Positions 34,838 through 46,329 of a stretch of DNA of 64,000 nt are shown piece after piece. Every line of letters begins with the position of its first letter. Position 1 is the stretch's first letter. The DNA lies in assembly GCF_901000735.1 (NCBI RefSeq), contig NC_081545.1, positions 10,835,973 through 10,899,972 on the forward strand. The letters run 5' to 3'. Source of the stretch: Corylus avellana. Its lineage: Eukaryota; Streptophyta; Magnoliopsida; Fagales; Betulaceae. The notes under the pieces were generated by a model. That model saw only the letters and a program-made list of their open reading frames with translations. It was not told where the DNA came from and made no database searches. The translations under genes were made by a program, and so were the position numbers.

Positions 34838-35795
34838 TTGCACAACCAAAAAATAAATAAATAAATAAATAAAAATCAATTTTTGACGTGGCTACAATAC
34901 ACGATTTTTTGCCACGTCACTAATTTTTTTTTGCCAGGTCAGTAAATATTTTTTTGATGTGGCCAAAAATATCACGTCAAAAATTTCTGACATGTGAAAC
35001 TATCACGTCAGAAATTTTTGATGTGCTATTTACATACGTCAAAAATTTCTGACATGTTAAATGTTGGCACGTCGCTAAAAAAATGAGCAGGACATTCAAC
35101 TTTTTCCCTCTTCTTATATATTATTTATTCTTTCCCTTTTCTTTTATTTCCCCACATTCTCTCTCTCCTCTCTCAATCTCCCTCTTCTCTCTGCACAGCT
35201 GGCCAGCTCTCTCTAGAGGGAAGAAGAAAAAGAAAAGGAGAAGAGAAAACGAAGAGAAGCAGCAGAAGAAGAAAAAGAAAAGGAGAAGAGAAGAAGAAGA
35301 AGAAAAAAAAAATGAAAAAAAAAAAAAGGAGAAGAGAAGAAGAAGAAGAGAAGATAAGAAGATTTTTTGGGTTTTTGAAGATTTGTTGGGTTTAACGTTT
35401 GGGTTTTTAATTTTTTAGGTTGATTTTTTTATTTGGGTTTTTGATTTTTTTTTGATTTTCTGTGTTTGAGTTTTTGAAAATTAATGGAGAAAAGAAGAGA
35501 GAGAGTGAGAAAATGGAGAAAAGAAGAGAGAGGGAGTGAGAAAATGGAGAGGGAGAGCTAGAGACACGGTGAATTTTTTTTTTAAAAAAAAATTTATTTT
35601 AATTGAAAAATAATTTAAATTAATAAATTTTTTAATTGAAAAAAAAAATCCAGAAAAAATTAAAAAAAGAGAAATTATTATTTTTTAAAATTTATTGACG
35701 TGTTAATTTTAACACATCAGAAAATTTTCTGATATGTCAATTTCTGACACGTCAAAAACTGCTTGTAAGGAAAAAAAACATTTTTTGTAATGTTG
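34838..35795. mobile_element. CACTA element, copy 2 with degenerate end
   Basis: Same insertion as 27284-28442, with TTG duplicated at 34838-34840 and 35793-35795. The left terminus has mutated to CACAACCAAA and the right to TTTTTTGTAATG. About 190 bp of the right subterminal array is deleted. Confidence 0.82.
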
Positions 35796-37600
35796 GATAA
35801 ATTTAAAGAGCATGTAACTATAATGGGATTAAGAAACACCTAGGTGGAAGCTACATATATTAAAACACAGACGGAAGGATTCTGGGACGCCTAAATGAAC
35901 AATTATGTGAAATTCTGTCTAAATAAGAGGAATAATTGGTCAGGTCATAGACAGAAGACACTAAAGAAATACAGATATTACAACTCTCATAAATGTAAGG
36001 TTCACAGAGACGCATTATGTTAAAGTAAGTAATATCCATGCTCTAAAAGTATAAAAGACGTTGATAAAGTGTATCAAGGAAACACTTGATTGAAAATCGG
36101 TGCAGGTTAGCACAAAGTTTTGTGTATGGCTAAAATTGTCTATTGTGGAATAGGTGTGAACCAATATTCCTAGCCACTAAGAATTGATATCATTCGTTTG
36201 GTTAAAAACAAAATGAAGTCACCCTAATATACAACCAGTGAGAAAGTATATGGTAAAAGGTGTGGTTAGATAAGATGACAAAATTGTATATACACTATAA
36301 AATGTCATAATCTAACGCTAATTTGTAGTCTCTACAGATGAGAATTGACATATATAAAAATTATTGTTGATACCAAAGTGGTAATGTTCAACTACATTAC
36401 ATAACTGATGTTATAGTGTGATCAAGTAGAAGATGATAATTTAGGGATGATCATACCATAACAAGTGTAGTCATCTCTATACACTATCATACCCTTCCAC
36501 GGTGGTTAGAATAAGTGATAAGATATAACTCTTGGTGAAGAGTTATATCATGACTCTATAAATAGAGTTGAAGTCAGAGATCACATGTATTATTCATTCT
36601 ATTCTCTCTGACTTCTATCACTTGGTCCTCTATAAGATTTTCACCCTAACAGGACGTAAATTATTCTACATGAATAGACCTCCTGGCAGAGAAGACGAAT
36701 AGTTTGTTGATAGCACAAAAAGAAGAAAATCAATCTTCACAAGCTTAGGGACCAAATCAGTGGAGAAAATCAGTCTTTGGGTGCCTTTGATTCTTTGCTG
36801 ATGGAGGAGAAAAATCAGCAGAGAGAGAGAGTGAGAGAGAAATGGAAAAATAAAAGTTCAAAAATGCTCCCTGAACTTATACACGTTTTTAAAATACCCC
36901 TCAAAGTTCAAAAATTCTCAATTTCACCGATCGAACTTTTAATTTGATTCAATTTACTTCCTCAATTTTTGGTGTTAACCATTTTGAAATTTTATAAAAG
37001 TTTTATAGGTACAAAAGTCAATTGCATCAAACTAAAATACGAGAGGTAAAATTAAGAATTTTTAAACTTTAAGAGAATCTTCTCAAAACGTGTAAAAATT
37101 CAAAAAACCTTTGTAAAAGTTTTCTCATAAAAAATAAGCTAGATAATTTGTTAATAGTGTAAGTTACTAAACTAGCCACTACCATTAAAGCATTCTTGTT
37201 GAACTCTTTAAATTTGAGTTTTCTTTAAAAAATTGATTAAAAAAAAAACTCATAAAAAGTGTCATTTAACATGCCCTTTACTTTATTTCAAATTTAACTT
37301 TAATTAATAAGGCTCCCTAAATACCAAGAGCTAAAAAGTGAAAATCATTTAATTTTTTACGAAAAAAATAGAAATAAAAAAATAAGAAAAAAATTAACAA
37401 AAAAATATATTGAATGCTCTAAAAGCCCCCACATCAAGAATTGAGATTACATTGAACTGAACTGAAAAACATGTAGCTCTATTTGAAAGACACTTCTGTC
37501 CCTCAAAAGATTAAAAAAAAAAAAAAAAAAAAAAAGACTACTCATAAATGATCCGAAAATTATCCTATTGCACAGTCACCGAACATTAAATAAAGAAAGT
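35796..37600. other. copia 3' flank and AT-rich DNA (copy 2)
   Basis: Counterpart of 28443-30257: copia tail, LTR-like promoter block near 36540-36640, MITE-like stretch about 36855-37130. No gene supported. Confidence 0.45.
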
Positions 37601-37601
37601 T

Positions 37602-37618
37602 TTAGACTAATGATTTGT
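37602..37618 (-). terminator. plant snRNA 3' box
   Basis: Minus-strand CACAAATCATTAGTCTAA fits the plant U-snRNA 3'-end formation signal CA-N(3-10)-AGTNNAA. It lies directly after the U5 coding sequence. Confidence 0.75.
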
Positions 37619-37739
37619 GGGGCTCTCCTCAAAGGAAGAAACCCTCCAAAAATAGGCGTATGCCGCTATTTGCGGCGCGCACACGGTATTCTTTAGTAAA
37701 AGGCGAAAGAATAGTTCGCTCTGTGCTCACCGCGCGGCT
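37619..37739 (-). ncRNA. U5 spliceosomal snRNA gene
   Basis: The minus strand contains the invariant U5 loop I, CGCCTTTTACTAAAG (about 37706-37692), on a stem formed by CTATTCTTT and AAAGAATAC. This loop aligns exon ends during both splicing steps in the U5 snRNP (established). Downstream are an AATAGCGGC...GCCTATT region and a single-stranded Sm site ATTTTTGG (about 37652-37645), then a terminal stem of GGGTTTCTTCC paired imperfectly with AGGAGAGCCC. Expected length is about 120 nt. The 5' end is placed at AGCCGCG (37739), about 32 bp after the TATA box. USE, TATA and 3' box are all present with pol II spacing, so this looks like an active gene rather than a retroposed pseudogene. There is no poly(A) tail or target duplication. 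Confidence 0.9.
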
Positions 37740-37770
37740 GCGTGATTTGATTAGCGCATAAGCTCTCCAT

Positions 37771-37779
37771 TTTATATAT
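37771..37779 (-). promoter_or_regulatory. U5 TATA box
   Basis: Minus-strand ATATATAAA, about 31 bp downstream of the USE. That spacing is the RNA polymerase II arrangement of plant snRNA genes; pol III types such as U6 are closer by about one helical turn. Confidence 0.8.
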
Positions 37780-37810
37780 GTTGTATTTTGAGGTTTCAAT
37801 AACTTCTTTC

Positions 37811-37821
37811 CGGTGTGGGAC
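37811..37821 (-). promoter_or_regulatory. upstream sequence element (USE) of U5 gene
   Basis: Minus-strand GTCCCACACCG, one base from the plant snRNA USE consensus RTCCCACATCG, to which the SNAPc-type factor binds. Confidence 0.85.
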
Positions 37822-38904
37822 TTGTGATGAAAAGAGAGCGCACCTTGCTTTGTTGAAGCCCACGAGCCCAACAACACGAATGAGAGGGCTCATATCATTT
37901 TCTTCCTTTTTTTTTTTTTTTTGGAGCCAAAAACCCCAAGAATCCCACGTCCATAATTATTTTTAAATTTCCTCCTTCAGGGGATGAGAAATACTACTAA
38001 AACTGCATGACATTATTGATTTGAAAATAAATATCATTAACAATCATCAAATCGGATAGAAGATAATGCACTTATCTTGACGCATAGTATTCATAATTCT
38101 TGATGAAGAAATTTGCATCGAAAAAAATTAAGCAAGAAAACATATGATGCTTAGAGAAAAAGAGAATCCGGTAACTCAATCGGTTGGGAATTACACTTCA
38201 TAAAGCAGAAGTTAGTTTATTAGGAAATGCCTTCGTTCAAACTTCAATGGCTAAATATAATCAAGAAGCCTTTTTTTTAACATGTCCGCATAATGGGAGA
38301 GAAAAAGAGGATGGGAATTCAAATTAGTGACATCTGCTTCATGAAGCGTGGTCCCTAATTAATTGAACTACCTCTTAAAAACAATCTATCGTGCAGTCAT
38401 TTTAAGTGTTATTTAATTTTGAATATTTTTTTTGGTTGGTTATGATATTTTACCCTTTAGAAGTCAGAAAACTATATATATTCATTTGCTTACATTTTTC
38501 ATTTTTCTCTTTGTATGAACTCCAAAGGCCCATTGTTTCCCATTATGAAAAAGAAAAGGTGATATGTGAGCAAATTTGGTCGGATGCAATTCACCTTGTA
38601 AACAATGCCAGACAATTGGAAATACACAAAGAGACAAAGAGTCATAGAAGTGGGGATCTCCAAAATCCTTCCAATAGGAAAAATAGCCATTATAAATATT
38701 AGAATTTAGATAAATGATATTCAGTAGACTTTCATACGATTGACAAATACAACCAGTTTCTCTTGGTTCAAATCCCTCAAAAATAACCTTAAAATGCCAA
38801 TACGCCCATATTTGAGCGATAAATTTTTTCTCCATATTAGGTAGAGATTTTTTTTGCGATTAAATCTGTTACATATAATTGATATTTATTTAGGATGCAC
38901 GTAA
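37822..38904. other. intergenic DNA with SINE fragments
   Basis: No gene supported. Short open frames at 38406-38835 have no domain. A 5' SINE fragment (GGTAACTCAATCGGTTGGG, from about 38170) and a reverse-strand SINE (38275-38378) lie here. Confidence 0.5.
38275..38378 (-). mobile_element. tRNA-derived SINE, reverse orientation
   Basis: Read on the minus strand: AGGTAGTTCAATTAATTAGG (A-box region), ATGTCACTAATTTGAATTCC (B-box region), pyrimidine run, ATGCGGACATGTT and an A tail. Same family as 2051-2161, more diverged. Confidence 0.7.
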
Positions 38905-40120
38905 TTCTTATATGCATTTTTTTTTTTTGTTGAGAAAAACATAACATTTCATTCAATAATACCACAAGCATAACGTTCTTACATCACAGAACAAAGCTTT
39001 GAAGCAACCATAGCATAAAGCTACAAGATTACCAGGTTTAGTATAAGATTCGAAACCAATTTGCTAACCCATGACTAAAATCATATTTAATACTAGATCT
39101 GTGACAGACAGACTCAACCAAATGCATTGATAGCAATTATACCAAGACCCTGAGAGAGGAAAGACTCTTCTGCCGAAACTCTTCCTCCTCGACCCAAAGG
39201 CCAGGATAATGATCACATCCACAACCCAAAGGTCTGGACCAAAACTAATTAACCCGAAGGCGACATAGATCGAGTGAGAGAGGAAAGAACCTTATTACAA
39301 GCCTAATAAAACAAGGAAATTAAACAATACAGGGAAAAAACACACGCTAAAATACAAATACATCTTAAAGAAGCAACATAAAGGGAAATAAAACAAGAAA
39401 AAAAACAGCACACTCCAATCACGCACACACTGGGAACTGAAAACCGAAGGGGCATTGGAAGCTTATCGCGGCGGGGACTCGTCAAAAGGCCCAACAGTGG
39501 ACGGTGGGTGGCAAACAGGCGCAGAGAAGACCGGCAAAGCAGGACCTGAAAACAACCACAAACAAGAAAAAAAGGAAAAAAACAAGGAACCACCAAAACC
39601 AGAAAAAAAAAACAAGGAAAAGGAGCACAAAGTGGAAAGACGGTAGTCGGAAGGGAGCCGGACCCGTGCAGGCCTGACACCGCCGCGTAAGGGGCGTGGG
39701 AGCTCGACACGGTGGGGACGCATGAAAGAAAACCCTAATAGCGGGCAGCGAAGCGGCGACACAGTTTGGTGGTGACCACAGACAAAATTCAAATCCACAA
39801 AGAGCCAAAACAAGGCCAAGGAGCCCACTGCAGAAAATGAAGGCAGGGGAAGAAAAGCGGCAGGGAAGGGGCAAAAACGGAGAAAAACAAAGGGGGAAAG
39901 GAGCGGAAAGGAAAGGGAAGAGAGAAGGCACTGGGGCTAGGGCATCAGGTAAATAACTAGCACCGGAGTGAGGAGGACGAGGGGAGTAGGGAAGCAGCCA
40001 AACAGCCAACCCTCCTCCCCTATGTGGCGAAAGGGTTTTGCTTTTCTCTCTGGTGGCTAGAGAGAGAAGATAGTCATTTCCATTTGAGATAAAAAATCGT
40101 GATTTCTTATATGCATTTTT
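38905..40120 (-). mobile_element. non-autonomous LINE-like retroposon with 17-bp TSD
   Basis: The body is about 38922-40103 on the minus strand; the poly(A) tail is the T run at 38922. Perfect 17-bp duplications TTCTTATATGCATTTTT lie at 38905-38921 and 40104-40120. The 5' part is C/T-rich, beginning near CTCTCTCTAGCCACC, and the 3' part is homologous to 5862-7106. Open frames up to 175 codons in the body are low-complexity (Phe, Leu, Pro, Cys) and contain no reverse transcriptase, so I treat it as a non-coding retroposon. Confidence 0.82.
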
Positions 40121-40267
40121 GAAAATACATGTAAGACTAGTAAAAATAAGTCATAAATCTCAGCCCTCCGTCTAGAAGAAATTCAGGATTGAGATCCCAA
40201 AGAATTCTCTTTAAATTTGAGATTTTCAAATTCATAAATCTCAGTCCTCCATCTATCTAAGCGTTTG

Positions 40268-40376
40268 AAATAAGTCATGTTTCAGCATTTAATGAGAAAG
40301 CTACTAAACGTACGTTTCCTTGAGGGTAGCTTCCTTATTAACTTTCATCATTAAATGCAGAAATATGACTTATTTT
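40268..40376. mobile_element. small foldback MITE
   Basis: AAATAAGTCATGTTTCAGCA at the left pairs with TGCAGAAATATGACTTATTT at the right, with the inner GCATTTAATGA...TCATTAAATGC also paired. About 109 bp. A MULE inserted at its right edge. The same structure is repeated right of gap 2. Confidence 0.7.
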
Positions 40377-42129
40377 AGCGAAACATATCATCTCTGGTCC
40401 TAAATGGATTTAGGACTGGAGAAAATCCAGTTACAAGCTAAGATTTATTTTTGAAAATCTTAAGGCTCTAAATAGGACACATGTCTTACTACTAAAATAA
40501 TAATAAAATATCATTTATAGTTTTAAAAAAAATTTAACAAAATAATAAAATAATAAGGGGGTGGCTTTGACCACCCTAGGCCGACTGGTCTGGGGTGGCC
40601 GAATCCAACCCATGGCCCTTAGGGGGTGGCTCAAGGGCCAAATAAAAAAAGATAAATAAATAAAAAATTGATTTAGGGTGGTTGGTCACCCAATTTTTGC
40701 CCTAGGGGGTGGCAGACCACCCCCCAAGGGCTGGGGGGTGGTTCGGCCACCCCCCAAGGGCCAAATAAAAAAAAAAAAAAATTATGGGTTTGCCCTCGAG
40801 GGTGGCCGAACCACCCTTAAGGGCCATGAGGGCCAGTCTAGGGTGGCTTCGGGAAAAAATGGGGTGGCCAGCTAGAGGTGTCAAGGCGGTTACGATTAGT
40901 AGATTTCACTAACCACCTAGCAGTTAACGGTTAGCGGTTAGTGAAATAGATAATCGCTCGCTAACCGCTTTTTTCAAAATCGTGCTTTTTTTGGGTTTTA
41001 CGCTTTTGGCTCTTTTGACCCCTTTTTTTTTTTTTTTTAGTGTCTTCTTGGGCCTAATTCCTATAAAAAGAGCCCATATTGAAAAATCAAAAATATTTGA
41101 CACAAAGTTTACATTTACTTGTACTTTAAAAAAATTTCCTTAAATATTAAATCATAACCGGTTAACCTTTTTTTTATTTTTATTTTTTATTTTTTTTAAA
41201 AAAAGAAACAACATATAAAAAAACAAAAAAAATTCAACACAACATATAAAAAAAAGTTCAGAATTCAGACAATTGTCACAACATATAATGATAATACATT
41301 AATACTTAAATTGTGTTTATAAGTAACACATTGGTCATTGTTTAATTCAATGTCAATTACTTAATTTGATATTATACGAATTATATCATCATTGTACATT
41401 AATAATATGATTCACTTGAAATCTTGAATAAAATATTTGAATTGTTATTGAATCATATGATTAAGTATTGGTATTATACATTTATATTATTCATATGCAT
41501 ATGTAGACTTATAAGTTTATAACATACATTGAAAATAAGTCTCTAGATATTTAATTGTTGTATTAGTATGAATTAGTATACTTATGAGTTATGTCATATT
41601 ATATATGTATAATTTGTTATTATATAATCAAATGATTTAATAATCAATCTCATGTGATATAATCATATAAATTATAGTGATAATATATTAATACTCAAAT
41701 TGTGATTTAATTATTTTAAAAAAAAAATTGTGATTTAATGATCAAGTGATTATATGATATAATCATATAAATTATAGTGATAATATATTAATACTCAAAT
41801 TGTGATTTAATTATTTTTTTTTAAAATTGTGATTTAATGATCAAGTGATTATGTTATATGTATAAATATTTTTATAATTATAATTATAAAAATATATTAT
41901 ATAAAAAGGCGGTTAATACGGTTAAGCGGTTAGCGGTTAATGGTTATAGCAGTTAGTGGTTAGGAATCGCCCGCATTGACACCCCTATGGCTAGCCACCC
42001 TAGATCATTTTTTTTTTTTTTTTTATTTATTTGGCCCTTGGGCCTTAGAATTTCTAAAAATAAATCTTAGTCTTTAACAGATATTCTTCAGTCTATTTAG
42101 GACTAGAGATGATTCGTTTCTTTATTTTA
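40369..42129. mobile_element. MULE-type element with GC-rich core and nested hAT (copy A)
   Basis: The body is 40378-42120. Terminal inverted repeats of about 90 bp begin GCGAAACATATCATCTCTGG and, reversed, GAAACGAATCATCTCTAG, and share CTAAGATTTATTTTT. The 9-bp duplication is (C/T)TTATTTTA at 40369-40377 and 42121-42129. The core is GC-rich GGGGTGGC / GCCACCCC sequence with runs of AGGGCCAAATAAA. A hAT element sits inside. No transposase. Confidence 0.75.
40865..41995. mobile_element. non-autonomous hAT element nested in the MULE (copy A)
   Basis: The body is 40873-41987 with ends TAGAGGTGTCAAGGCGGTTA and, reversed, TAGGGGTGTCAATGCGGGCG. The 8-bp duplication is TGGCCAGC (40865-40872) and TGGCTAGC (41988-41995). 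Subterminal GCGGTTAGCGGTTA arrays occur at both ends, with an AT-rich interior and no open frame. Confidence 0.85.
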
Positions 42130-42273
42130 AACACTTAAATAAAATGAACAGCTAAAAATTTTAAATTCATAAATCTTTTAATAGCTCTCTTCTTAAAAAG
42201 ACATAAGAGAAAGTCTTAGCATCATTGGCAAAAGAGGAGAAACGTGTGTGCGTGGATAAAAAAAAAAGAAAAG

Positions 42274-42997
42274 AGAATAAGTTATATAGGGAGGTTGCAC
42301 AAAAGTCACATTTTGTACCACCAATAAGAAGCTGACACATCAGCCAATTTCATTAAACTTATACTTAAAACAAAAACTCAACCACACCAGATTATACTCT
42401 AATAAAATAAAAAATTATTATTATTTTTTTTTTAAAAATAGAATTGAAGGTATTAACCCACTTTATATTCTCAGAGCCACATCCTTATAGCTATGGGTAT
42501 ACCACCCCAAATTCCCATGGGTGGTCATTCCATCAGCCCACTCCTAGTCAGCCACTCACCAAGGATCTCAGGGAGTTGGTCACACTCTCCCCAGCTCATG
42601 GTAGCCGCTGGGTAGCTCACTCCCATGGCCCTGGGTGCCCCTCACCGGGCCACCCATCAGGCCATGGGAGTGGCCTAGGTGGAGCCACCTCCCCACCGAT
42701 TCTGGGTGGTCAGTCACACCCTGAGTTTATGGTGGCTTCCATGAAAGCCACCCCCCAGCCACGGGAGTGGACTGCAAGGGCCATTCCCCATGGTCTTGGG
42801 GTGGCGGCCTACCACCCCAGCGTGGGGAGGGGCATTTAGCCACCACCTCTTCTTAAAAAAAAAAAACAATTAATTTTTATTTATAATTTGGTGTAGAAAG
42901 GCTTTTTTTTATAAACTTAAGTCTTAGCTTAAGTGTCACATTCTGATTGGTTGCACAAAACTTACATTTTGTACACCCTCCCTATATAAGTTATTCT
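42274..42997. mobile_element. TIR element with replaceable GC-rich core (copy A)
   Basis: The ends AGAATAAGTTATATAGGGAG and, reversed, AGAATAACTTATATAGGGAG are followed by related GGTTGCACAAAA/GTCACATT motifs. The outer arms (42274-42446 and 42860-42997) match those of the copy at 49391-50101, but the GC-rich core 42447-42855 does not align with it. The open frame in the core is low-complexity and not conserved. Target duplication unclear. Confidence 0.65.
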
Positions 42998-43390
42998 AAG
43001 AAAAAAAATCAAACAAGCAAAGAGTGGTGGAGAGGCAAAGGAATAAAACAATAAAATAAAAAAAAAAATTTAGATAATATAATAAATAATGTGTCGGAAG
43101 AGTTTAAAAGGAGTAATTTGGAGGGACCGACTATCAATAATTGAAAATGACAAGCTGTCACAAGCAAACGGTAGTTTGACGGAAAGGTATCCTTTTCCAT
43201 TCCAGGAGAGGAGCCATTTAGGCATAAATGGTTGGATTAAATTGTCCAAACCTTTAAAGTTGAGGACAATTTTGTCTTAATCTTATCACAGGAAGCGTCG
43301 GAAAACGTAAGTATTGTCTTCTCAAAATCAAAGAATAAAATCCCAACTCAGCTGATTCCCCCACCACTGCAAAACGAACGAGCCAAGAAC

Positions 43391-44456
43391 ATGGAAAACG
43401 GGTCGGAGTTGGAGAAATGGGGTTTCCGAGGGAACGAGAAGCTGAGCGCGGCGCTGGCGTCGGCAGTCACCGTCCGAGGCATTCTGATGAAGCTATTTGA
43501 AAGTCTTAGCAAAGATGATCCAAGGCCGACCGTGCCTCTCGGCCACGGCGACCCCTCGGCGTTTCCGTGCTTTCGAACCGCCGCCGTAGCCGAAGATGCC
43601 ATTGTTGACGCTGTCCGCTCCGCTAAGTATAATGGCTACGCACCGCCGGTTGGTATCCTGCCGGCGAGGAGGTAATTTCTGTCCTTTTCATGGCATTTTG
43701 TTTATTCAGAACTCTTCTGTTTTCTTTTTCTTTTTTTATTTCCTTTGACGTGTTCTGTTTTCGTTCAGTCCTATACTCCTATTTTTAAGAGAAATAACAG
43801 TTCCCATTATTATTATTATTATTATTATTATATAATTACGTTTTGATTTTTTTTTTTTAAACATAAAAAGTCGGGAAGTATTTTTAAAATTTTAAATCTT
43901 AAAAATATTTTTTAAACTTTCTAAGTGCACTAGCTGCAGTTTTTCAACCATTTTTTTTTTTTTTTTCAATTTAAGGAATAAAATTATTTTTCGATTCCTT
44001 ATAAAACAACACGTCATATCTCTTTTTTTTTTTCTCATATGAATTAAATACTATTTTTTTTTATCATTGCAACTAATGAAAAAAAAAAGAAGAGAGAGAA
44101 TTATTGAGACATGTGAATGAGAGAAGAAAGAGAATGAGATGTTTTATAATTTAACAATGCATATGCAGTCTACAGTGTTTCTCAATGCATTGAGAAATAC
44201 TGTAAATACCCTTTGTTGGTTAAATTTAAGACTTCTGATGTGAATTTTTTTAAATTTTTTCTAAATATAAAAAAGATAATGAACTATAAAGAGTCTGTTG
44301 CTAGTGCTCTCACTTGAATTTGTTTTAAGTAGTTTTGGTGCAACTGTGGCCGCATATTTGCAACTTTAAAGCGACAGAAATGTAACATCAGCCGCCCCCA
44401 ATAAACGAGCTTCCCATCTTTTTGATACCTTTATTTTATTAAAAGATTTGATTCCC

Positions 44457-44487
<31 letters not shown>

Positions 44488-46229
44488 TTTCTAATTTTTC
44501 TAATTGTATTTTAGTCATTTTTAGAGTCAGAAAATCAAGATTTTAATTTTTTTAATCTATTTTAAATATTACACTATTTTTTAAACTTTGTAATTGATTT
44601 TGTTCCTATTAGTTTTGGTGCAACTTGGCCACCTATTTTATGGATTGAGGACAAAATTGGCATAATATGTTGATGATGCCGCCAGAAAAGACGGCTCATT
44701 TTGGCATAATATGTTACATGAGAAGTATCTTGGTAGACTGGTAGTTGAGGCCTCGAGGGGGGTAGTCGGTCTACACCTCAGTCCCCACTATATATATATA
44801 TATATATAGTTGACAATATTTCACGAGACTTATGTTAGGAAATTAACACAAAATCTTATAAAAAAATCTTATTGAAAGAGGATTTAAACCCAAGACTATT
44901 ATTGCAAAAATTTGAAACTCAATGAGCTTTCCAAAAAGGGCCTAATAAAACTCATAAGGGGGTAAATTGTATAGCTACATAAATGAAGGTAGAAGAAAAA
45001 TTATATCTAAAACTTCTTGTAACAAAGACTAACAATTTCCCAGTTCTAGCTCTTCTTCTTATTAAATGTGTAAAATTATGCGAAGAAATGAATAATCAGT
45101 TTGCAGGATTTTGTTTCTGAGAAATTTCGCACCAATTTATCATGCCTAGATAGGAAAGGAAGCTAAATTTTGCGTCAATTCACAATGGGCTCCTCAGATA
45201 AAAGTTAAATTTGAGCAAAACGATCCACTTTATCAAATTTAGAAAGCCATTTTGAAAAATGACAAAAATTTCCTCTAAATTGGATTAGAGAAAATTCTTC
45301 AAACCCATCTAACAAAGTGCCCTGTGTCTTTTCACATGTAAGAGGTACACGTTTTTTAATGTAACTAACAGAATCCTTCACCCCCATTAACTCCTCTTCT
45401 GTGACCACCATCAACAAGATGATCATATGAATGCTATGAGCCTGTAAAGAAAAAGCAATGGAACCCAGAATCTGTAGTTACACATATAGTCACATTCAAT
45501 GGTAATTATCTAATTTAGTTTGATGCTTGAATATTTCTAATAGGGCCATAGCAGATTATCTGTCTCGTGATCTTCCATACGCTTTATCGCCAGACGATGT
45601 TCATGTCACAATTGGATGTATCCAAGCAATTGAAGTAACAATGGCAGTCCTTGCCCGCCCTGGTGCCAACATTCTGCTTCCGAGACCCGGCTTTCCATAC
45701 TACGAGTCACGTGCTGCAGCTATAAATCTTGAAGTTCGTCATTTTGATCTTAATCCTGAAAAGGGTTGGGAGGTTGATCTTGAGAGCATTGAAGCTCTTG
45801 CTGATGAGAATACTGTTGCCATGGTCATCATAAACCCTGGCAATCCTTGTGGAACTGTCTATACACACCAACATTTGAAGAAGGTAGGTTACATCTTTTT
45901 CTGTTTCTTTACAGAATTAATTTAGTATATATAAGTAGACAAGCGTATAACTAATCCTGATTTACTGCTTTTTTGTAATTAGATTGTTGTTTTAACGTTA
46001 GTGGTGGTCGATTTTTTGGAATGTTAGATTGCAGAGACAGCAAGAAAGCTGGGTATTCTGGTTGTTGCAGATGAAGTTTATCACCATCTCACTTTTGGAA
46101 GTAACCCGTTTGTGCCGATGGGAGCATTTGGATCAATAGTGCCTGTTATCACACTAGGGTCTATATCAAAGAGATGGATTGTACCAGGTTGGCGACTTGG
46201 TTGGATTGTGACAAATGATCCTAATGGCA
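43391..46229 (+). CDS. tyrosine-aminotransferase-like gene, 5' half (copy A, cut by gap)
   Basis: Three exons are visible: 43391-43671 (start [12 protein letters not shown]), 45544-45883 and 46028-46229, where the N gap interrupts the coding sequence after DPNG. Splice sites are canonical and the frame is open throughout; no inactivating change is seen. Residues up to and past the PLP lysine (SISKRW) are present, but the last third of the protein is absent because the assembly breaks. The sequence is nearly identical to 50505-53341; one amino-acid difference in exon 1 is Pro (copy A) versus Ser (copy B) at residue 87. I think this is the other haplotype of the gene at 50505 rather than a separate truncated gene (see findings). 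The role is that described for the complete copy. Confidence 0.8.
43672..45543 (+). other. intron 1 of aminotransferase copy A
   Basis: Starts GTAATT and ends TTCTAATAG. Contains (ATT)n near 43807-43830 and 44458-44490, a (TA)n run near 44790-44808 and AT-rich sequence. No gene inside; the reverse-strand frame at 45205-45426 has no domain. Confidence 0.8.
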
Positions 46230-46329
46230 NNNNNNNNNNNNNNNNNNNNNNNNNNNNNNNNNNNNNNNNNNNNNNNNNNNNNNNNNNNNNNNNNNNNNNN
46301 NNNNNNNNNNNNNNNNNNNNNNNNNNNNN
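46230..46329. other. assembly gap 2 (100 N)
   Basis: 100 N inside exon 3 of aminotransferase copy A. The sequence after the gap starts inside the retroposon, at a point equivalent to 39204. Confidence 0.98.

Larger units (their letters stand above)
30569..37590. repeat. duplicated block, copy right of gap 1
   Basis: Counterpart of 24534-30257, starting immediately after the N run. Longer because of the hAT insertion at 32564-34018. The similarity stops at about 37590, just 3' of the U5 snRNA gene. Confidence 0.9.

Noticed and set aside
39482..40009. 175-codon minus-strand frame, and related frames at 39303-39828 and 46429-47137
   Set aside because: Low-complexity Phe/Leu/Pro/Cys translation in several overlapping frames inside a retroposon with poly(A) and TSD; the other family member at 5862-7106 does not keep the frame.
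42444..42839. 131-codon Pro/His-rich frame (and 49696-49932)
   Set aside because: Lies in the GC-rich core of a TIR element; not conserved between the two copies at the same site.
43391..46229. Reading copy A as a truncated aminotransferase pseudogene
   Set aside because: The truncation coincides exactly with an N gap; there is no stop, frameshift or splice defect in the visible part.
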